Assembly: GCF_025140835.1 (NCBI RefSeq)
Contig: NZ_CP081154.1
Span: forward strand, 62,001-126,000
Direction of reading: 5' to 3'
DNA length: 64,000 bases
DNA from: Aliiroseovarius sp. M344
Lineage (GTDB): Bacteria > Pseudomonadota > Alphaproteobacteria > Rhodobacterales > Rhodobacteraceae
In this document: in pieces, positions 51,268-61,249 of the stretch
Layout: the number at the start of each line of letters is the position of its first letter
How positions within the stretch are numbered: position 1 is the stretch's first letter
Made by a program: the position numbers and the translations under genes
The notes under the pieces: model-generated
Database searches by the model: none
What the model saw: the letters and a program-made list of their open reading frames with translations, nothing else
What the model was told of the DNA's origin: nothing

Positions 51268-53067
51268 TTGCGGTTCACCTCTGGTAAGGCACTGTTTTTC
51301 CTCCTTTTGTCGTTTTCTGGGCTGTCACTGCCAGCGCAGGCTCTGGACACTGTTGTCTTCAACGTCGCAGGCACGGATGATCGGCTTGAGGATGCACTGA
51401 AAGCTGCCTCTTTGGTGTTGGCTGCCGAAGACGAAGCGGACAAGGACACGCGCGATGTGTTCGCTGATGCGTTGGCCGAATATGGGCAATTGGTCCAAAC
51501 CCTCTATGCAAACGGATATTACAGCGGCGTCGTAAAAGTGCGCGTCGATGGGCGCGAGGCCGCGCAAATCCCGGTGTTTGAGGTGCCGCAAACCATCCGC
51601 ACGATTGAGGTTTCGGTCAAACCCGGCGCGCAGTTCCGGTTCGGCACCGCGAAGGCTGCGCCGCTTGCCCCCGATACCGAACTGCCGGATGAATTCCGCA
51701 CGGGCGAAATCGCGAAAAGCGTGACGGTGCAACAAGCCGCAGATGCCGCCGTTCTGGGCTGGCGCGAGGCGGGGCACGCGAAAGTCGCGCTGACGGGCCA
51801 GAAAATCACCGCAAACCATGCCAATGCGCAGCTTTCCGCATCCCTGTTCCTTTCCCCCGGCCCGAAAGTGCGATTTGGCAAGTTGCGCCAAACGACCAAT
51901 AACGCCGTCCGACCAGACCGCGTGGCCCGCATCGCCGGCTTTCCCGAGGGCAAGGTCTTTTCCCCGGACGAGCTTGAAACGGTCGCCAAACGACTGCGTC
52001 GCACCGGCGCGTTTTCGTCAGTCACTTTGACCGAGGCGGAAACGCTGGGGGCGGGCAACACAATGGATGTTGGTCTGGCCTTGGTAGATGAAAAGCCGCG
52101 CCGCTTCGGCGTCGGGGCCGAGCTGTCGTCGTTTGACGGGTTGGCCGTTTCGGCTTTCTGGATGCACCGCAACCTGTTCGGTGGCGCTGAACGGTTCCGG
52201 GTCGATGGCGACATCACCGGCATCGGCAGCAAGGATGGGGGCATTGATTACCATCTGGGGGTTCGGTTGGATCAACCGGCCACTTTTGGCCCCGACACCA
52301 GCGCCTTTGCGTTCGGCGCTCTTAGCTATCAAGACGAGCCAGGTTACATCTCGCGCAATGCCAATTTGGGCGGCGGTGTGAAGCGCATCTTCTCAGACAC
52401 GCTTGAGGCTGAATTCGCCGCCGCCTTGTTTTATGCCGAAACCACCGATGTTCTGGGCGACCGACGCTTCTTTTTGTTCACCTTGCCCACCTCCCTGACC
52501 TGGGACCGGCGCAATGATAAACTGGACGCAACCCGCGGCACATACCTCAAGGCGCAAGCCGTGCCCTTCATCTCGCTCGACTCGGGCGGCACGGGGGCGT
52601 GGCTTCACGGTGATGGGCGCGCCTATCGCGGCTTTGGGGCTGAAGATCGCTTTGTTCTGGCGGGGCGGGTTCAGGTCGGGTCGGTTTTTGCTGGCAACCC
52701 CGGCGATATCCCCCCGGATTATGGGTTTTATTCAGGTGGCGGCGGCACAGTGCGCGGGCAGCCTTACCAGTCCCTTGGTCTGGATGCAGGCGGCGGCGAT
52801 ATTACGGGCGGCCAGTCTTTTGTCAGCCTGTCGGCTGAACTGCGCGCGCAAATCACTGACAAGATCGGCGTCGTCGGGTTTGTGGATGCCGGCCACGTGG
52901 CTGCCGGAAGCCTGTTCGACGGGCAAAGCGCTTGGCACACTGGCGGCGGTATCGGGGTGCGGTATAAAACCCCGATCGGGCCGCTAAGGCTGGACGTGGC
53001 CGGGCCCATTTCGGGTGACACCGGCGACGGCGTACAAATCTACATTGGGATTGGCCAAGCGTTTTGA
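51268..53067 (+). CDS. tamA: TamA, outer-membrane translocation and assembly module barrel
   Basis: A 599-residue BamA-family (Omp85) protein that works with TamB to assemble outer-membrane proteins and move lipids. A signal peptide (FFLLLSFSGLSLPAQA) is followed by POTRA domains (to ~260; YANGYYSGVVKVRV, ALGWREAGHAKV-like blocks and RRTGAFSSVTLTEA) and a C-terminal 16-strand barrel (~270-599) with the VRGQPYQSLG lid-lock motif and a final strand ending in Phe (QIYIGIGQAF). Start is a TTG at 51268 with AAGGGAG upstream. The tamB gene overlaps its stop. Confidence 0.92.
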   Translation: MRFTSGKALFFLLLSFSGLSLPAQALDTVVFNVAGTDDRLEDALKAASLVLAAEDEADKDTRDVFADALAEYGQLVQTLYANGYYSGVVKVRVDGREAAQIPVFEVPQTIRTIEVSVKPGAQFRFGTAKAAPLAPDTELPDEFRTGEIAKSVTVQQAADAAVLGWREAGHAKVALTGQKITANHANAQLSASLFLSPGPKVRFGKLRQTTNNAVRPDRVARIAGFPEGKVFSPDELETVAKRLRRTGAFSSVTLTEAETLGAGNTMDVGLALVDEKPRRFGVGAELSSFDGLAVSAFWMHRNLFGGAERFRVDGDITGIGSKDGGIDYHLGVRLDQPATFGPDTSAFAFGALSYQDEPGYISRNANLGGGVKRIFSDTLEAEFAAALFYAETTDVLGDRRFFLFTLPTSLTWDRRNDKLDATRGTYLKAQAVPFISLDSGGTGAWLHGDGRAYRGFGAEDRFVLAGRVQVGSVFAGNPGDIPPDYGFYSGGGGTVRGQPYQSLGLDAGGGDITGGQSFVSLSAELRAQITDKIGVVGFVDAGHVAAGSLFDGQSAWHTGGGIGVRYKTPIGPLRLDVAGPISGDTGDGVQIYIGIGQAF

Positions 53068-56000
53068 GCCTGTTTTTCCGCATATTGACCGTCATATTTG
53101 CTCTGTCTTGGGCTGGGTTCGCGCACGCGCAGGCCAGCGAGGATGATCGCGGCTACTTGCAAGGGTTGTTAGAGGACAATCTGTCCGGGGTTGGTCGCGA
53201 CATCCGCATCATCGGCTTCCAAGGCGCCTTCAGTTCAGAAGCCACGGTTGACCAGATCACCGTGGCCGATGATGACGGCATTTGGCTGACGCTGAATGGC
53301 ATTGTCATGGATTGGCAACGAAGCAGCCTTTTGCGTGGCGCCATCAACATCAAGAAACTCGCAGCGCAAGAGATCCTTATCGCCCGCAGACCTACCCCCG
53401 TCGGCGGCGTGCCTGCGCCAGAGGCCAGCGGCTTTTCCTTGCCGGAGCTACCTGTCTCGGTCGAAATCGGCCTGATCCTGGCCGAGCGTGTTGAACTGGC
53501 TGAGCCGGTTATTGGCACAGCCGCAGTCGTCAAACTTGAAGGCGCGGCGAAACTGTCGGATGGGGAAGGTGCCGCCACGCTTGATATCATTCGGACAGAT
53601 GGACCGACTGGGGCCCTGCGGCTGGATGGTGACTACAGCAACGCAACCACCCAGCTTGACCTGACCTTGACCGTGGAAGAGGGCGAAGATGGTATCGCCG
53701 CCAACATGCTGGACCTGCCCGGCCGCCCTGCCGTCGCGTTGACCATCGCAGGAACGGGCCCAGTGGCTGATTTCACCGCCGATATTGACCTGGCTACTGA
53801 TGGCAAGCCGCGTCTGACCGGGCAGGTCAAAGTGCAAGACGAGGTGGACGAAGCCGCATCGACACCAGAAACTCCTGTCATGCTGAAACGGTTCGACGCG
53901 CAGCTTGCGGGCGACATTGCCCCGGTGCTTCTGCCCGATTATCGCGACTTTTTCGGCGACAACGTCGCTTTGACCGCCACCGGCCAACGGTTTGCTGACG
54001 GCGCGCTGAACCTTGATACGCTGGAGTTGACCACCGAGGCGATGACGCTTCAAGGCAACCTTGCCGTGTCCGCCAAGGGATGGCCCGAGCGGTTCAGCCT
54101 GACGGGCCGTATTGCAGACAAAGACGGTGCCCCGGTGCTTTTGCCCCTGACCGGTCCCAAAACCAACGTGCGGTCGGCTGATCTGGCCGTTGGATACGAT
54201 GCAGCCAATGGCGACGCATGGCAGGCCAATTTCATATTGAACACGCTGACCCGTGACGACCTGACAATGGACGCTGCAACCATCTCGGCCAACGGGACAT
54301 TGACGCATGGTGACGGGGTCAATGCGGGCAGTGTTGGTGGCGACATCACTTTGGACGCGCAAGGTATAACCCCGAAATCCAAGGCTCTGGCCACCGCCAT
54401 TGGCCCCAGCTTGGCTGGCAAACTGTCCTTTGACTGGCGCGAAGATGCGCCGCTGGAGATCTCGGGGATCAACCTTGGCGGCACAGATTACCGACTGGTT
54501 GGCAGCTTATCCGCCAGTGATCTGGCAAACGGTATCACGGTGACAACCAACGGCGATGTTGCCCTGACGGCTGGCGATCTGTCGCAATTCGCCGATTTGG
54601 CCGGCGCACCGCTGACCGGGGCCGCCAAAGTGGCGCTGAATGGCTCGGCGAACCTTTTGGGTGGCGCTTTTGACCTTACAGTTACGGGCGGCGGCACGGA
54701 TCTGGGCATCGGGCAGCCGCGGTTTGACCCGCTGATCGCCGGGACCAGCAAGCTGGATATCAAAGCCGTGCGCGATGAAACTGGCACCCGGCTAGAGCGC
54801 CTGAACATCACCACAGAGCAGGCCACCGCTTCAGCGTCGGCAGTGTTGATAACGGACGCCTCAACCGCGCAGTTTGATATACGTATCAAAGACAGCGCCC
54901 TTGTCGATCCGGGCCTGTTGGGACCAGCGACGCTTGTCGGCTCGGTCACGCAAAACAAGGACATCTGGGCCGTGGTCGCAGATGTTACAGGACCGGGCGA
55001 GGTTGCAGCATCGCTGGACGGTTCGGTACAAATCACCAAAGACGGACCGGGGCTGGTCAAGGGCAGCGTCAATGCCAAGGCCGCTTCGCTGTCGCCCTAT
55101 GCGTCCCTGATCGGGCAACCTCTGACCGGCGGCATATCCGCCGTTGCCAAAGGCAGTTATCACGTCGCAACCGGCGATTTTGACGCCGAGATTGACGGCT
55201 CGGGCAGCAATCTGGGGATTGGGCAACCGACACTGGATGACCTGATCCGCGGGTCCAGTCAGTTCATGGCGCGCTTGCATCGCGGCGATGACAAGGTGGT
55301 GTTTTTGGATGACCTGTCCATCGCGACGCCCGAGCTGACGGCGCAAGCCACAGGACGAGCGGTTGAGGGGCGCAACACACTGGATTTCGACGTCAAACTG
55401 CGCGACGTGGGCGTCGTCGCAGATGGGATCTCTGGCCCCGGGACGGCCAGCGGCACGGCAACGCTTGTGGATGACGCATGGCAACTGAATGTCGCAGCAA
55501 ATGGTCCCGGCGGTATCAATGCTTCGGTCAACGGCACCATGAAAGCCGATGCCAGCAGCGCAAATCTTAAGATCGACGGCACTGTTCCGCTTGAACTGGC
55601 CAACCGGGCGATCCAGCCACGGCTTTTGACGGGACGGGCCGCATTTGACCTGTCGCTGAATGGCCCGCTGGAACTGTCGTCTCTGTCGGGCACTGTGCAG
55701 ACCGCTGGCGCGCGCCTAACGCTGCCGAAACTAGGGCAAGCGCTGGATATCAACAGCGCGACCGCTGTGTTGTCAGGCGGGCGGGCAGATATCAACGTTG
55801 AGACCTCAATCATTACGGGCGGACAAATCACGGCGCGCGGCGAAGTTTCGATGCAGGCCCCCTTTCAAGCCGATCTGCAGGTCAATGTGGATCGCGCCCA
55901 GCTGACCGATGGAAAGTTTTTTGAAACGACCGTGAACGGCAACGGCACGGTGCGTGGCCCGTTGGCCGGTGGGGCCACATTGCGTGCCGATCTGGCGCTT

Positions 56001-56849
56001 GGTCGCACCGAAATCCGAATTTCAGAAGTGCCCGCCAGCACTGTGCCGATCATGGCCGAACTTCAGCACATCAATGAAAAAGCCGCCGCGCGCCAGACCC
56101 GCGCCTTTGCCGGGCTGATTGTTGACCCCAGTCCAACCACGGCGGCAGCACGCCCTTATCCCATCGACATCACAGTGCGCGCGCCCAGCCAGCTGTTTGT
56201 GCGCGGGCGCGGGTTGGATGCGGAACTGGGGGGAACGCTCAGGCTGTCGGGCACCAGTGCCGATGTGATCCCGACCGGTCAGTTTGACCTGATCCGGGGT
56301 CGGTTGGACATTCTGGGTAAACGATTGACGCTCAGCGAAGGGCGCGTCGTACTGCGCGGAGCCTTCGACCCCTATCTGACCTTCGCAGCCGAAACCCAAA
56401 CCGACGATACATTGGTGCGCATTAGTTTGGTTGGCCCGGTGTCTGAACCCGAGGTCACGTTCTCTTCAAGCCCGGACCTTCCGCAAGACGAGGTGCTGGC
56501 GCGGCTGCTGTTTGGCCGCAACATCTCGGAAATCTCGGCGCTGCAGGCTTTACAGCTTGCGGCAGCGGTCAGGACCTTAGCGGGCAAAGGTGGCGAAGGG
56601 ATCGTCGGCAAACTGCGCAACAATTTCGGATTGGATGATCTGGACCTGACCACTGATGAAAACGGCGAGGCGGCATTGAAAGTGGGCAAGTATATCTCAG
56701 AGAACATCTATACCGATGTGACCGTCGGCTCGGATGGTGATACCGAGATCAACCTGAACCTGTCCATCAACCCATCGCTGACGGCGCGCGGAACAGTTGG
56801 TTCCGATGGCGACAGCACGATCGGGATCTATTTCGAACGCGATTACTGA
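53064..56849 (+). CDS. tamB: TamB, inner-membrane anchored translocation partner
   Basis: A 1261-residue protein of usual TamB length. A hydrophobic N-terminal segment (LFFRILTVIFALSWAGFAHA) anchors it in the inner membrane; the rest is long beta-helix built from repeats that share GSGSNLGIGQPTLDDLI / GGGTDLGIGQPRFDPLI. The C-terminal DUF490/TamB domain includes SQLFVRGRGLDAELGG, GQFDLIRGRLDILGKRLTLS and PDLPQDEVLARLLFGRNIS. It spans the periplasm and contacts TamA. Start TTG at 53064 overlaps the tamA stop (TTTTGA), a coupled arrangement. Confidence 0.94.
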   Translation: MSLFFRILTVIFALSWAGFAHAQASEDDRGYLQGLLEDNLSGVGRDIRIIGFQGAFSSEATVDQITVADDDGIWLTLNGIVMDWQRSSLLRGAINIKKLAAQEILIARRPTPVGGVPAPEASGFSLPELPVSVEIGLILAERVELAEPVIGTAAVVKLEGAAKLSDGEGAATLDIIRTDGPTGALRLDGDYSNATTQLDLTLTVEEGEDGIAANMLDLPGRPAVALTIAGTGPVADFTADIDLATDGKPRLTGQVKVQDEVDEAASTPETPVMLKRFDAQLAGDIAPVLLPDYRDFFGDNVALTATGQRFADGALNLDTLELTTEAMTLQGNLAVSAKGWPERFSLTGRIADKDGAPVLLPLTGPKTNVRSADLAVGYDAANGDAWQANFILNTLTRDDLTMDAATISANGTLTHGDGVNAGSVGGDITLDAQGITPKSKALATAIGPSLAGKLSFDWREDAPLEISGINLGGTDYRLVGSLSASDLANGITVTTNGDVALTAGDLSQFADLAGAPLTGAAKVALNGSANLLGGAFDLTVTGGGTDLGIGQPRFDPLIAGTSKLDIKAVRDETGTRLERLNITTEQATASASAVLITDASTAQFDIRIKDSALVDPGLLGPATLVGSVTQNKDIWAVVADVTGPGEVAASLDGSVQITKDGPGLVKGSVNAKAASLSPYASLIGQPLTGGISAVAKGSYHVATGDFDAEIDGSGSNLGIGQPTLDDLIRGSSQFMARLHRGDDKVVFLDDLSIATPELTAQATGRAVEGRNTLDFDVKLRDVGVVADGISGPGTASGTATLVDDAWQLNVAANGPGGINASVNGTMKADASSANLKIDGTVPLELANRAIQPRLLTGRAAFDLSLNGPLELSSLSGTVQTAGARLTLPKLGQALDINSATAVLSGGRADINVETSIITGGQITARGEVSMQAPFQADLQVNVDRAQLTDGKFFETTVNGNGTVRGPLAGGATLRADLALGRTEIRISEVPASTVPIMAELQHINEKAAARQTRAFAGLIVDPSPTTAAARPYPIDITVRAPSQLFVRGRGLDAELGGTLRLSGTSADVIPTGQFDLIRGRLDILGKRLTLSEGRVVLRGAFDPYLTFAAETQTDDTLVRISLVGPVSEPEVTFSSSPDLPQDEVLARLLFGRNISEISALQALQLAAAVRTLAGKGGEGIVGKLRNNFGLDDLDLTTDENGEAALKVGKYISENIYTDVTVGSDGDTEINLNLSINPSLTARGTVGSDGDSTIGIYFERDY

Positions 56850-56850
56850 C

Positions 56851-56870
56851 GCGCGTGGCTTAAGCCGCGC
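56851..56870. terminator. Possible bidirectional terminator hairpin between tamB and nosX
   Basis: GCGCGTGGCTTAAGCCGCGC is an imperfect palindrome directly after the tamB stop and across the nosX stop, between convergent genes. No clear T-run follows on either side, so it is only a candidate. Confidence 0.35.
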
Positions 56871-57759
56871 TGGTCATCACCTCGATCTTCGCATCGGGGA
56901 AGCCTGCAACAATGCGGGCTGCTGTGGCGTCATCCACCAGGCACAACGCAGTCGACAACCCGTCAGCGATCATCGCGGTTGGTGCGGAAACCGACACCAG
57001 TTCTTGCACCGGAGCGCCACCAGTCGGCGACAGGATATGCCCCTGATCGCCCCCGATTTGCATCGCCATCGGCACCGATGTCGCAATTGCCCGGTCGGTC
57101 GCAGTCAGCCGGTGCACCAACGTGCCGTCAGTCTGCGCAACGCCAATGGACCACGGGCCCTTTGGCCCCTGCCCCATCGCTGCGATCTCGCCCATATCCA
57201 CAAGCACATCGCGCAACCCCTGGCCGCGCAAAAGCGCGACGATCCGGTCGGTTACGGCGCCTTGGGCAATACCATTCAGCGTGAGCGCCCCGCCGGCCGG
57301 CAGTCTGACATGAAGTGCATCGAAGTTGATCTTCGACCAGCCCACAGCAGCCTTTGCCGTCGCAATGGCATCGTTGCCCGAATTGAGGGCCAGCGCCTTC
57401 CACAGCGGCTGAACGCTGGGGTCAAACAGCCCATCGCTTGCCGCATGCAGGCTGGCGCAAGCGCTGAGCACATGCAAAAGGTCCGCCGAGGGATCGCCGA
57501 TCTTTCCGAACCTGTTCAGGCGCGACAGTTCAGACGTCTCGCGATACAGGCTGAAGACATCTTCCAGCCGGTTCAATTCAGCTTCGACGGTTGCGAAAAT
57601 CTTATCCGCATCGGCTTGTGGAACACCCACAAGCTGCATCGACACCGGCCCGCCCAACGCCCGACCCGTCCAGCGTGCGACAGAGGCACTGGCACCCGTC
57701 GGCACCGCCAAAGCGGCGGCAGAGATGGCCAGAAATCGACGGCGATTCAGGATGCTCAT
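56860..57759 (-). CDS. nosX: NosX, FAD:protein FMN transferase (ApbE family)
   Basis: A 299-residue periplasmic flavinyl transferase that attaches FMN to NosR. Signal region RRRFLAISAAALAVPTGASA has a Tat-like double arginine. ApbE blocks: YRETSELSRLNRFG, ASDGLFDPSVQPLW, LNGIAQGAVTDRI and LVDMGEIAAMG, and GHILSPTGGAP near the C-terminus with the metal-binding Asp/Thr region (IADGLSTAL). Last gene of the nos operon; ATG overlaps the nosL stop (ATGA). Confidence 0.93.
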   Translation of the reverse strand: MSILNRRRFLAISAAALAVPTGASASVARWTGRALGGPVSMQLVGVPQADADKIFATVEAELNRLEDVFSLYRETSELSRLNRFGKIGDPSADLLHVLSACASLHAASDGLFDPSVQPLWKALALNSGNDAIATAKAAVGWSKINFDALHVRLPAGGALTLNGIAQGAVTDRIVALLRGQGLRDVLVDMGEIAAMGQGPKGPWSIGVAQTDGTLVHRLTATDRAIATSVPMAMQIGGDQGHILSPTGGAPVQELVSVSAPTAMIADGLSTALCLVDDATAARIVAGFPDAKIEVMTSAA

Positions 57760-58274
57760 GAAGGTGTCTCCAACGTCTTGTTCAGGTCGACGGCACCAAG
57801 TGCGGCGTCATCGGGAATGGTGTCCAATCTGTGCGTTTCACCGCCATATTGCGCAATGAACACACCGGCGCTTTCATCATCAGCGAAGGGCACAACCTCG
57901 GGCGCACCCATGCCGCCGGCTACTTCGGCGCCCACAACGTATATCGCATCTTCGGCGGTGATCCAGTTGCCTTTGCCGGGATCGGCCCAACTCCGCGCAA
58001 CGCCCATGTCACTGACATAGATCGCGGTAATCTCAGCCTCGCGTTCGGGGCTTTTCAGATAGGCGACAAGGTCACGCACCTGCGCAAAAAACAACGGCGC
58101 CGGATGGCCTTCCAGATGGATTTGCCCCTTGGGTCCGCCATGTTCGGCCACGTTCATCTGGCAGAAATAACTCAGCGCCTGTTCGGTCAGGTCCGTCGGA
58201 GGCGGCGGGGCTTTCGCCTCGTCTTCATTGCAGGCAACCAGCGCCAGCAGGCTCAGGGCAATCAGGCGCTTCAT
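57756..58274 (-). CDS. nosL: NosL copper-chaperone lipoprotein
   Basis: A 172-residue lipoprotein. The lipobox LLALVAC (Cys 15) ends the signal peptide. LSYFCQMNVAEHGGPKGQI contains the Cys and Met that bind Cu(I) in NosL, and ITAIYVSDMGVARSW / AIYVVGAEVAGGMG are the usual core strands. It delivers copper to the CuZ centre of NosZ. The ATG at 58274 overlaps the nosY stop (ATGA); longer frames upstream run into nosY. Confidence 0.93.
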   Translation of the reverse strand: MKRLIALSLLALVACNEDEAKAPPPPTDLTEQALSYFCQMNVAEHGGPKGQIHLEGHPAPLFFAQVRDLVAYLKSPEREAEITAIYVSDMGVARSWADPGKGNWITAEDAIYVVGAEVAGGMGAPEVVPFADDESAGVFIAQYGGETHRLDTIPDDAALGAVDLNKTLETPS

Positions 58275-59092
58275 GGCTCGACCCTTTTGAAGGCGGCACG
58301 CGCCAGTCCAAAGGCCAGAAGCGGCCACAGGGCAAGCGACAACGGTGCCGCCCATGCTGGCAGCGTTTGAGCCGCCCCAACCATGCCCGATGCCATCGCC
58401 ACGCCGTCCGAGGCCGAGATGTTCCAGACCCGGAACGCATCGGCCGGGTTGGCCACCATCAGCCATGGGAAGACCGAGCGGGTGAAATCTCCGCTGCCGT
58501 CCATCACCACCGCGCCCAAGAGGCCAAGGTCATAAAGGACGACGAAGACCAGCCACAGGCCCGCCGACAAACCCGCCGCCGCCGTGGCACTGCGCGACAG
58601 CGCTGACACCAGATAGCCAAGCGCCAGAAACACCGCGCCCAACAGGATCGAGGTGCCGATCAGACGCGCCAGCGCGGTCAGGCTGTCCGCCCCTGCCCCG
58701 CCAAACCATGCCGCAATCGCGCCCGCCGCACCAAACCCGACGGTCATGGCAAAAGCCAGTGCGGCCAGATGGGCGACGAATTTGCCCAAAAGGATCTCCC
58801 CGCGTCCAGCCGGATAGGACAAAAGCAGCGACAGACTGCCGCGTTCCGCCTCGCCCGCGATGGCATCAAAGCTGATCATCAACGCCAGAAGTGGGGCCAG
58901 ATAGACCGACAGCGTGGTCATGGAGGTGACAGAGACGGTCAACATATCAACGCCCACCGATCCGGTCGGCGCACTGCCTGCGAAGGTCAGCGCCAGCGCA
59001 AAGAGCAGCATGATAACGGTCGCCATCAGCAGCCAGCGGTTGCGGCGCAGGATCAGCATTTCGGTCGAGGCAATGGCGAGAAAGCGGGTCAT
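58271..59092 (-). CDS. nosY: NosY, ABC transporter permease
   Basis: A 273-residue membrane protein with about six spans (LLMATVIMLLFALALTFAG, LIGTSILLGAVFLALGYLVS, LSAGLWLVFVVLYDLGLL). It pairs with the ATPase NosF and the periplasmic NosD in copper/sulfur delivery to NosZ. The segment AGEAERGSLSLLLSYPAGRG is the coupling helix motif of this ABC-2 type family. Start ATG 59092 overlaps the nosF stop. Confidence 0.94.
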   Translation of the reverse strand: MTRFLAIASTEMLILRRNRWLLMATVIMLLFALALTFAGSAPTGSVGVDMLTVSVTSMTTLSVYLAPLLALMISFDAIAGEAERGSLSLLLSYPAGRGEILLGKFVAHLAALAFAMTVGFGAAGAIAAWFGGAGADSLTALARLIGTSILLGAVFLALGYLVSALSRSATAAAGLSAGLWLVFVVLYDLGLLGAVVMDGSGDFTRSVFPWLMVANPADAFRVWNISASDGVAMASGMVGAAQTLPAWAAPLSLALWPLLAFGLARAAFKRVEP

Positions 59093-59985
59093 TGCGCGCG
59101 CTCCTTGGCATAATGGCGATAGAGGTCTTCAAGCCGTGGCGGCGTCATCTCGATATCGGTGATCACTTCGCCCATGGCTGCCACGCGGCGCAGCGCTTCC
59201 ATCTTCAGATCGGGCGTGCAGAGGATTTCGACAGATGCTCCGTTCATCCGTGTGCCGCCCGTTGCCGCAGCAATTTCGTCGGCATGTTGGCCGCTAGCGC
59301 GAATGCGTAACCTCGTGGGCAGGCCAGCCTGAGCGGACAGGCTTTCCAACGTGTCATCGGCCACCTTGATCCCCTTACGCAAAATGGCGATGCGATCGGT
59401 CTGCGCCTCGACCTCGGTCAGCGCATGGCTGGCGATCAGAACAGCCGTGCCATTGGCGGCCAGTTCATCAATGATCGCATAAAGGTCCTGGCGCGAGATC
59501 GGATCAAGCCCGCTGGTCGGTTCGTCCAGCAGCGCGACTTTCGGATTGCCCAGAAGCACCTGCGCCAGCCCCAAACGTTGCCGCATTCCTTTGGAATAAG
59601 CCCCAATCCGGCGGTCCATCGCGTCGCCCAGCCCGACCCGGTCCAGAAGCCCGGGCACATCGGCGGGTTGCCCGTCAAGGCGCGCAAACAGCGTCAGCTG
59701 CTCGCGTCCGGTCAACGCCGGATGGAAGCTGACCGCCTCGGGTAAATAAGCGGTTGTGCGGCGGGCAACCCCGCTGCCGGGCTTCGCGTCGCCGACGCGA
59801 ATTTGGCCATCCGTGAGTGGTGTAAGGCCAAGAATTGTTTTGATCAGGGTCGATTTGCCGGCCCCGTTGTGACCCAGAAGGGCCACCCGTTCGCCAGCTG
59901 CGACGCTGAGCGACACGTCATCCAGAACCGTGATCTTGCCCCGGTCCTTGCGGACATGTTCGATGGTCAATGCATTATCAGTCAT
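59089..59985 (-). CDS. nosF: NosF, ABC transporter ATPase
   Basis: A 298-residue ATPase. Walker A LLGHNGAGKSTLIKTI, signature YSKGMRQRLGLAQ, Walker B VALLDEPTSGLDP and the H-loop IASHALTE are all intact. It powers NosY. I chose the ATG at 59985 with AAGG upstream; a GTG at 60000 would add five residues. The start overlaps the end of nosD by 8 nt, which suggests coupling. Confidence 0.95.
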   Translation of the reverse strand: MTDNALTIEHVRKDRGKITVLDDVSLSVAAGERVALLGHNGAGKSTLIKTILGLTPLTDGQIRVGDAKPGSGVARRTTAYLPEAVSFHPALTGREQLTLFARLDGQPADVPGLLDRVGLGDAMDRRIGAYSKGMRQRLGLAQVLLGNPKVALLDEPTSGLDPISRQDLYAIIDELAANGTAVLIASHALTEVEAQTDRIAILRKGIKVADDTLESLSAQAGLPTRLRIRASGQHADEIAAATGGTRMNGASVEILCTPDLKMEALRRVAAMGEVITDIEMTPPRLEDLYRHYAKERAQ

Positions 59986-61246
59986 AAGGCACCTTTTCAC
60001 TCGCGGCTGGTTTTACAGCGCGCATAAGAGGGTTCGAGTCGATCACGCCACCGGGCAGAAGCGCCGGGAAAGCGGATTGCGACCAGCGCACAAGCTGCAC
60101 GGCCGGCGACCCAAGAAGAAGTTTCGCAGCAGGCTGGGTCCACAGCACATGGTCCATGCTGTCATTGGGGCGATAGGGGGCGTCTGCGATGCCGTCGCCA
60201 TCCACATCGAAGGCGGCAAAATCGCTCCAGTAATTGCCGCGCCCATCCTCGGACCACTCAACCCATTTGGTCGAGACATATTTGACCTGCGTGCGGTTGC
60301 CGACAAAGCTGTTGCCGACGATCCGGTTGCGCTCGGACCCGGCGGTGAAGTGAATGCCAATATCGCAGCCTTCAAACCAGTTATCCGTGAACACGTTCTT
60401 GTTGGCGTTATAGAGGAACGTGCAACGGTCAGACGCATTCTTCACGTAATTGCCGACGAACTCGCTTTCATTGGCATAGTTCAGCATGACCCCGTGGTCA
60501 CGGTCATTGATCGAGACGTTGTTTAACACCTTCACGTGGCTGGTGAACATGATCGCATAGCCAAGGTGGTTGCCGATCGAGACATTTTCCGACACCTCGC
60601 TGCGGTCGGCATACATGTAGTGCACGGCAAACCGCAGATCGCGAAACAGGTTGCCCTTGAACAGGTTCTTTTTCGAGGTGTTGACAAAGATGCCATCGCG
60701 ACCAAAGCGGACATCATTGTTCAGCACTTGCGCACCGGCGGCATTCCAAACGTAAATGCCGTTGCCACGCCTATTCATGTGGCGGTCTTGACGGCCTTCG
60801 ATGGTATTTCCCGTCACGATGCTGTCGCGTGCGCCGTGGATGTCCACGCCGTAAAGGTTACCCAGAATTCTGTTGTCTTCGACAAGAGCGCGCCGCGCCG
60901 TCTTGGTCAGCTGCACCCCGCTGTCGATGGTTTCGTGGCTGTCGCCGGACCCCACAAGCTCCAGCCCGCGCACCACAATATCCGCGCCGGTCACGGTGAT
61001 CACCGATCCGGTGCCGCCAGCGTCGATCACGGCCTTGCCGCGCCCGTCCAGCGTGATGGTTTTGTCGAGTGTCACGGGGCCCGCATAGCGACCGGGTGAC
61101 AAGATCAGCACATCGCCGGGGGTGGCCCCGGCGATGGCTTTTGCAAGTGCCCCCTCCTCTGCTGGCACGATCACCTCGGCTGCTGACACCAGAGATGTCA
61201 TCAGAAGGGTGAACAGCACCGTCAGAAAAGGAAGCAGGTTTCGCAT
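59978..61246 (-). CDS. nosD: NosD, periplasmic copper-maturation protein
   Basis: A 422-residue protein with an N-terminal signal peptide (LPFLTVLFTLLMTSLVSAAE) and a right-handed beta-helix of carbohydrate-binding/CASH repeats (GKAVIDAGGTGSVITVTGAD, NRILGNLYGVDIHGARDSIV, NDVRFGRDGIFVNTSKKN). It binds NosFY in the periplasm and is required to build the CuZ site. The ATG lies 3 nt after the nosZ stop. Confidence 0.94.
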   Translation of the reverse strand: MRNLLPFLTVLFTLLMTSLVSAAEVIVPAEEGALAKAIAGATPGDVLILSPGRYAGPVTLDKTITLDGRGKAVIDAGGTGSVITVTGADIVVRGLELVGSGDSHETIDSGVQLTKTARRALVEDNRILGNLYGVDIHGARDSIVTGNTIEGRQDRHMNRRGNGIYVWNAAGAQVLNNDVRFGRDGIFVNTSKKNLFKGNLFRDLRFAVHYMYADRSEVSENVSIGNHLGYAIMFTSHVKVLNNVSINDRDHGVMLNYANESEFVGNYVKNASDRCTFLYNANKNVFTDNWFEGCDIGIHFTAGSERNRIVGNSFVGNRTQVKYVSTKWVEWSEDGRGNYWSDFAAFDVDGDGIADAPYRPNDSMDHVLWTQPAAKLLLGSPAVQLVRWSQSAFPALLPGGVIDSNPLMRAVKPAASEKVPYD

Positions 61247-61249
61247 GGT

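Noticed and set aside
56797..58020. 407-codon plus-strand frame opposite nosX/nosL
   Set aside because: nosX and nosL have full family motifs and operon overlaps on the minus strand; the plus frame starts inside tamB and looks random.
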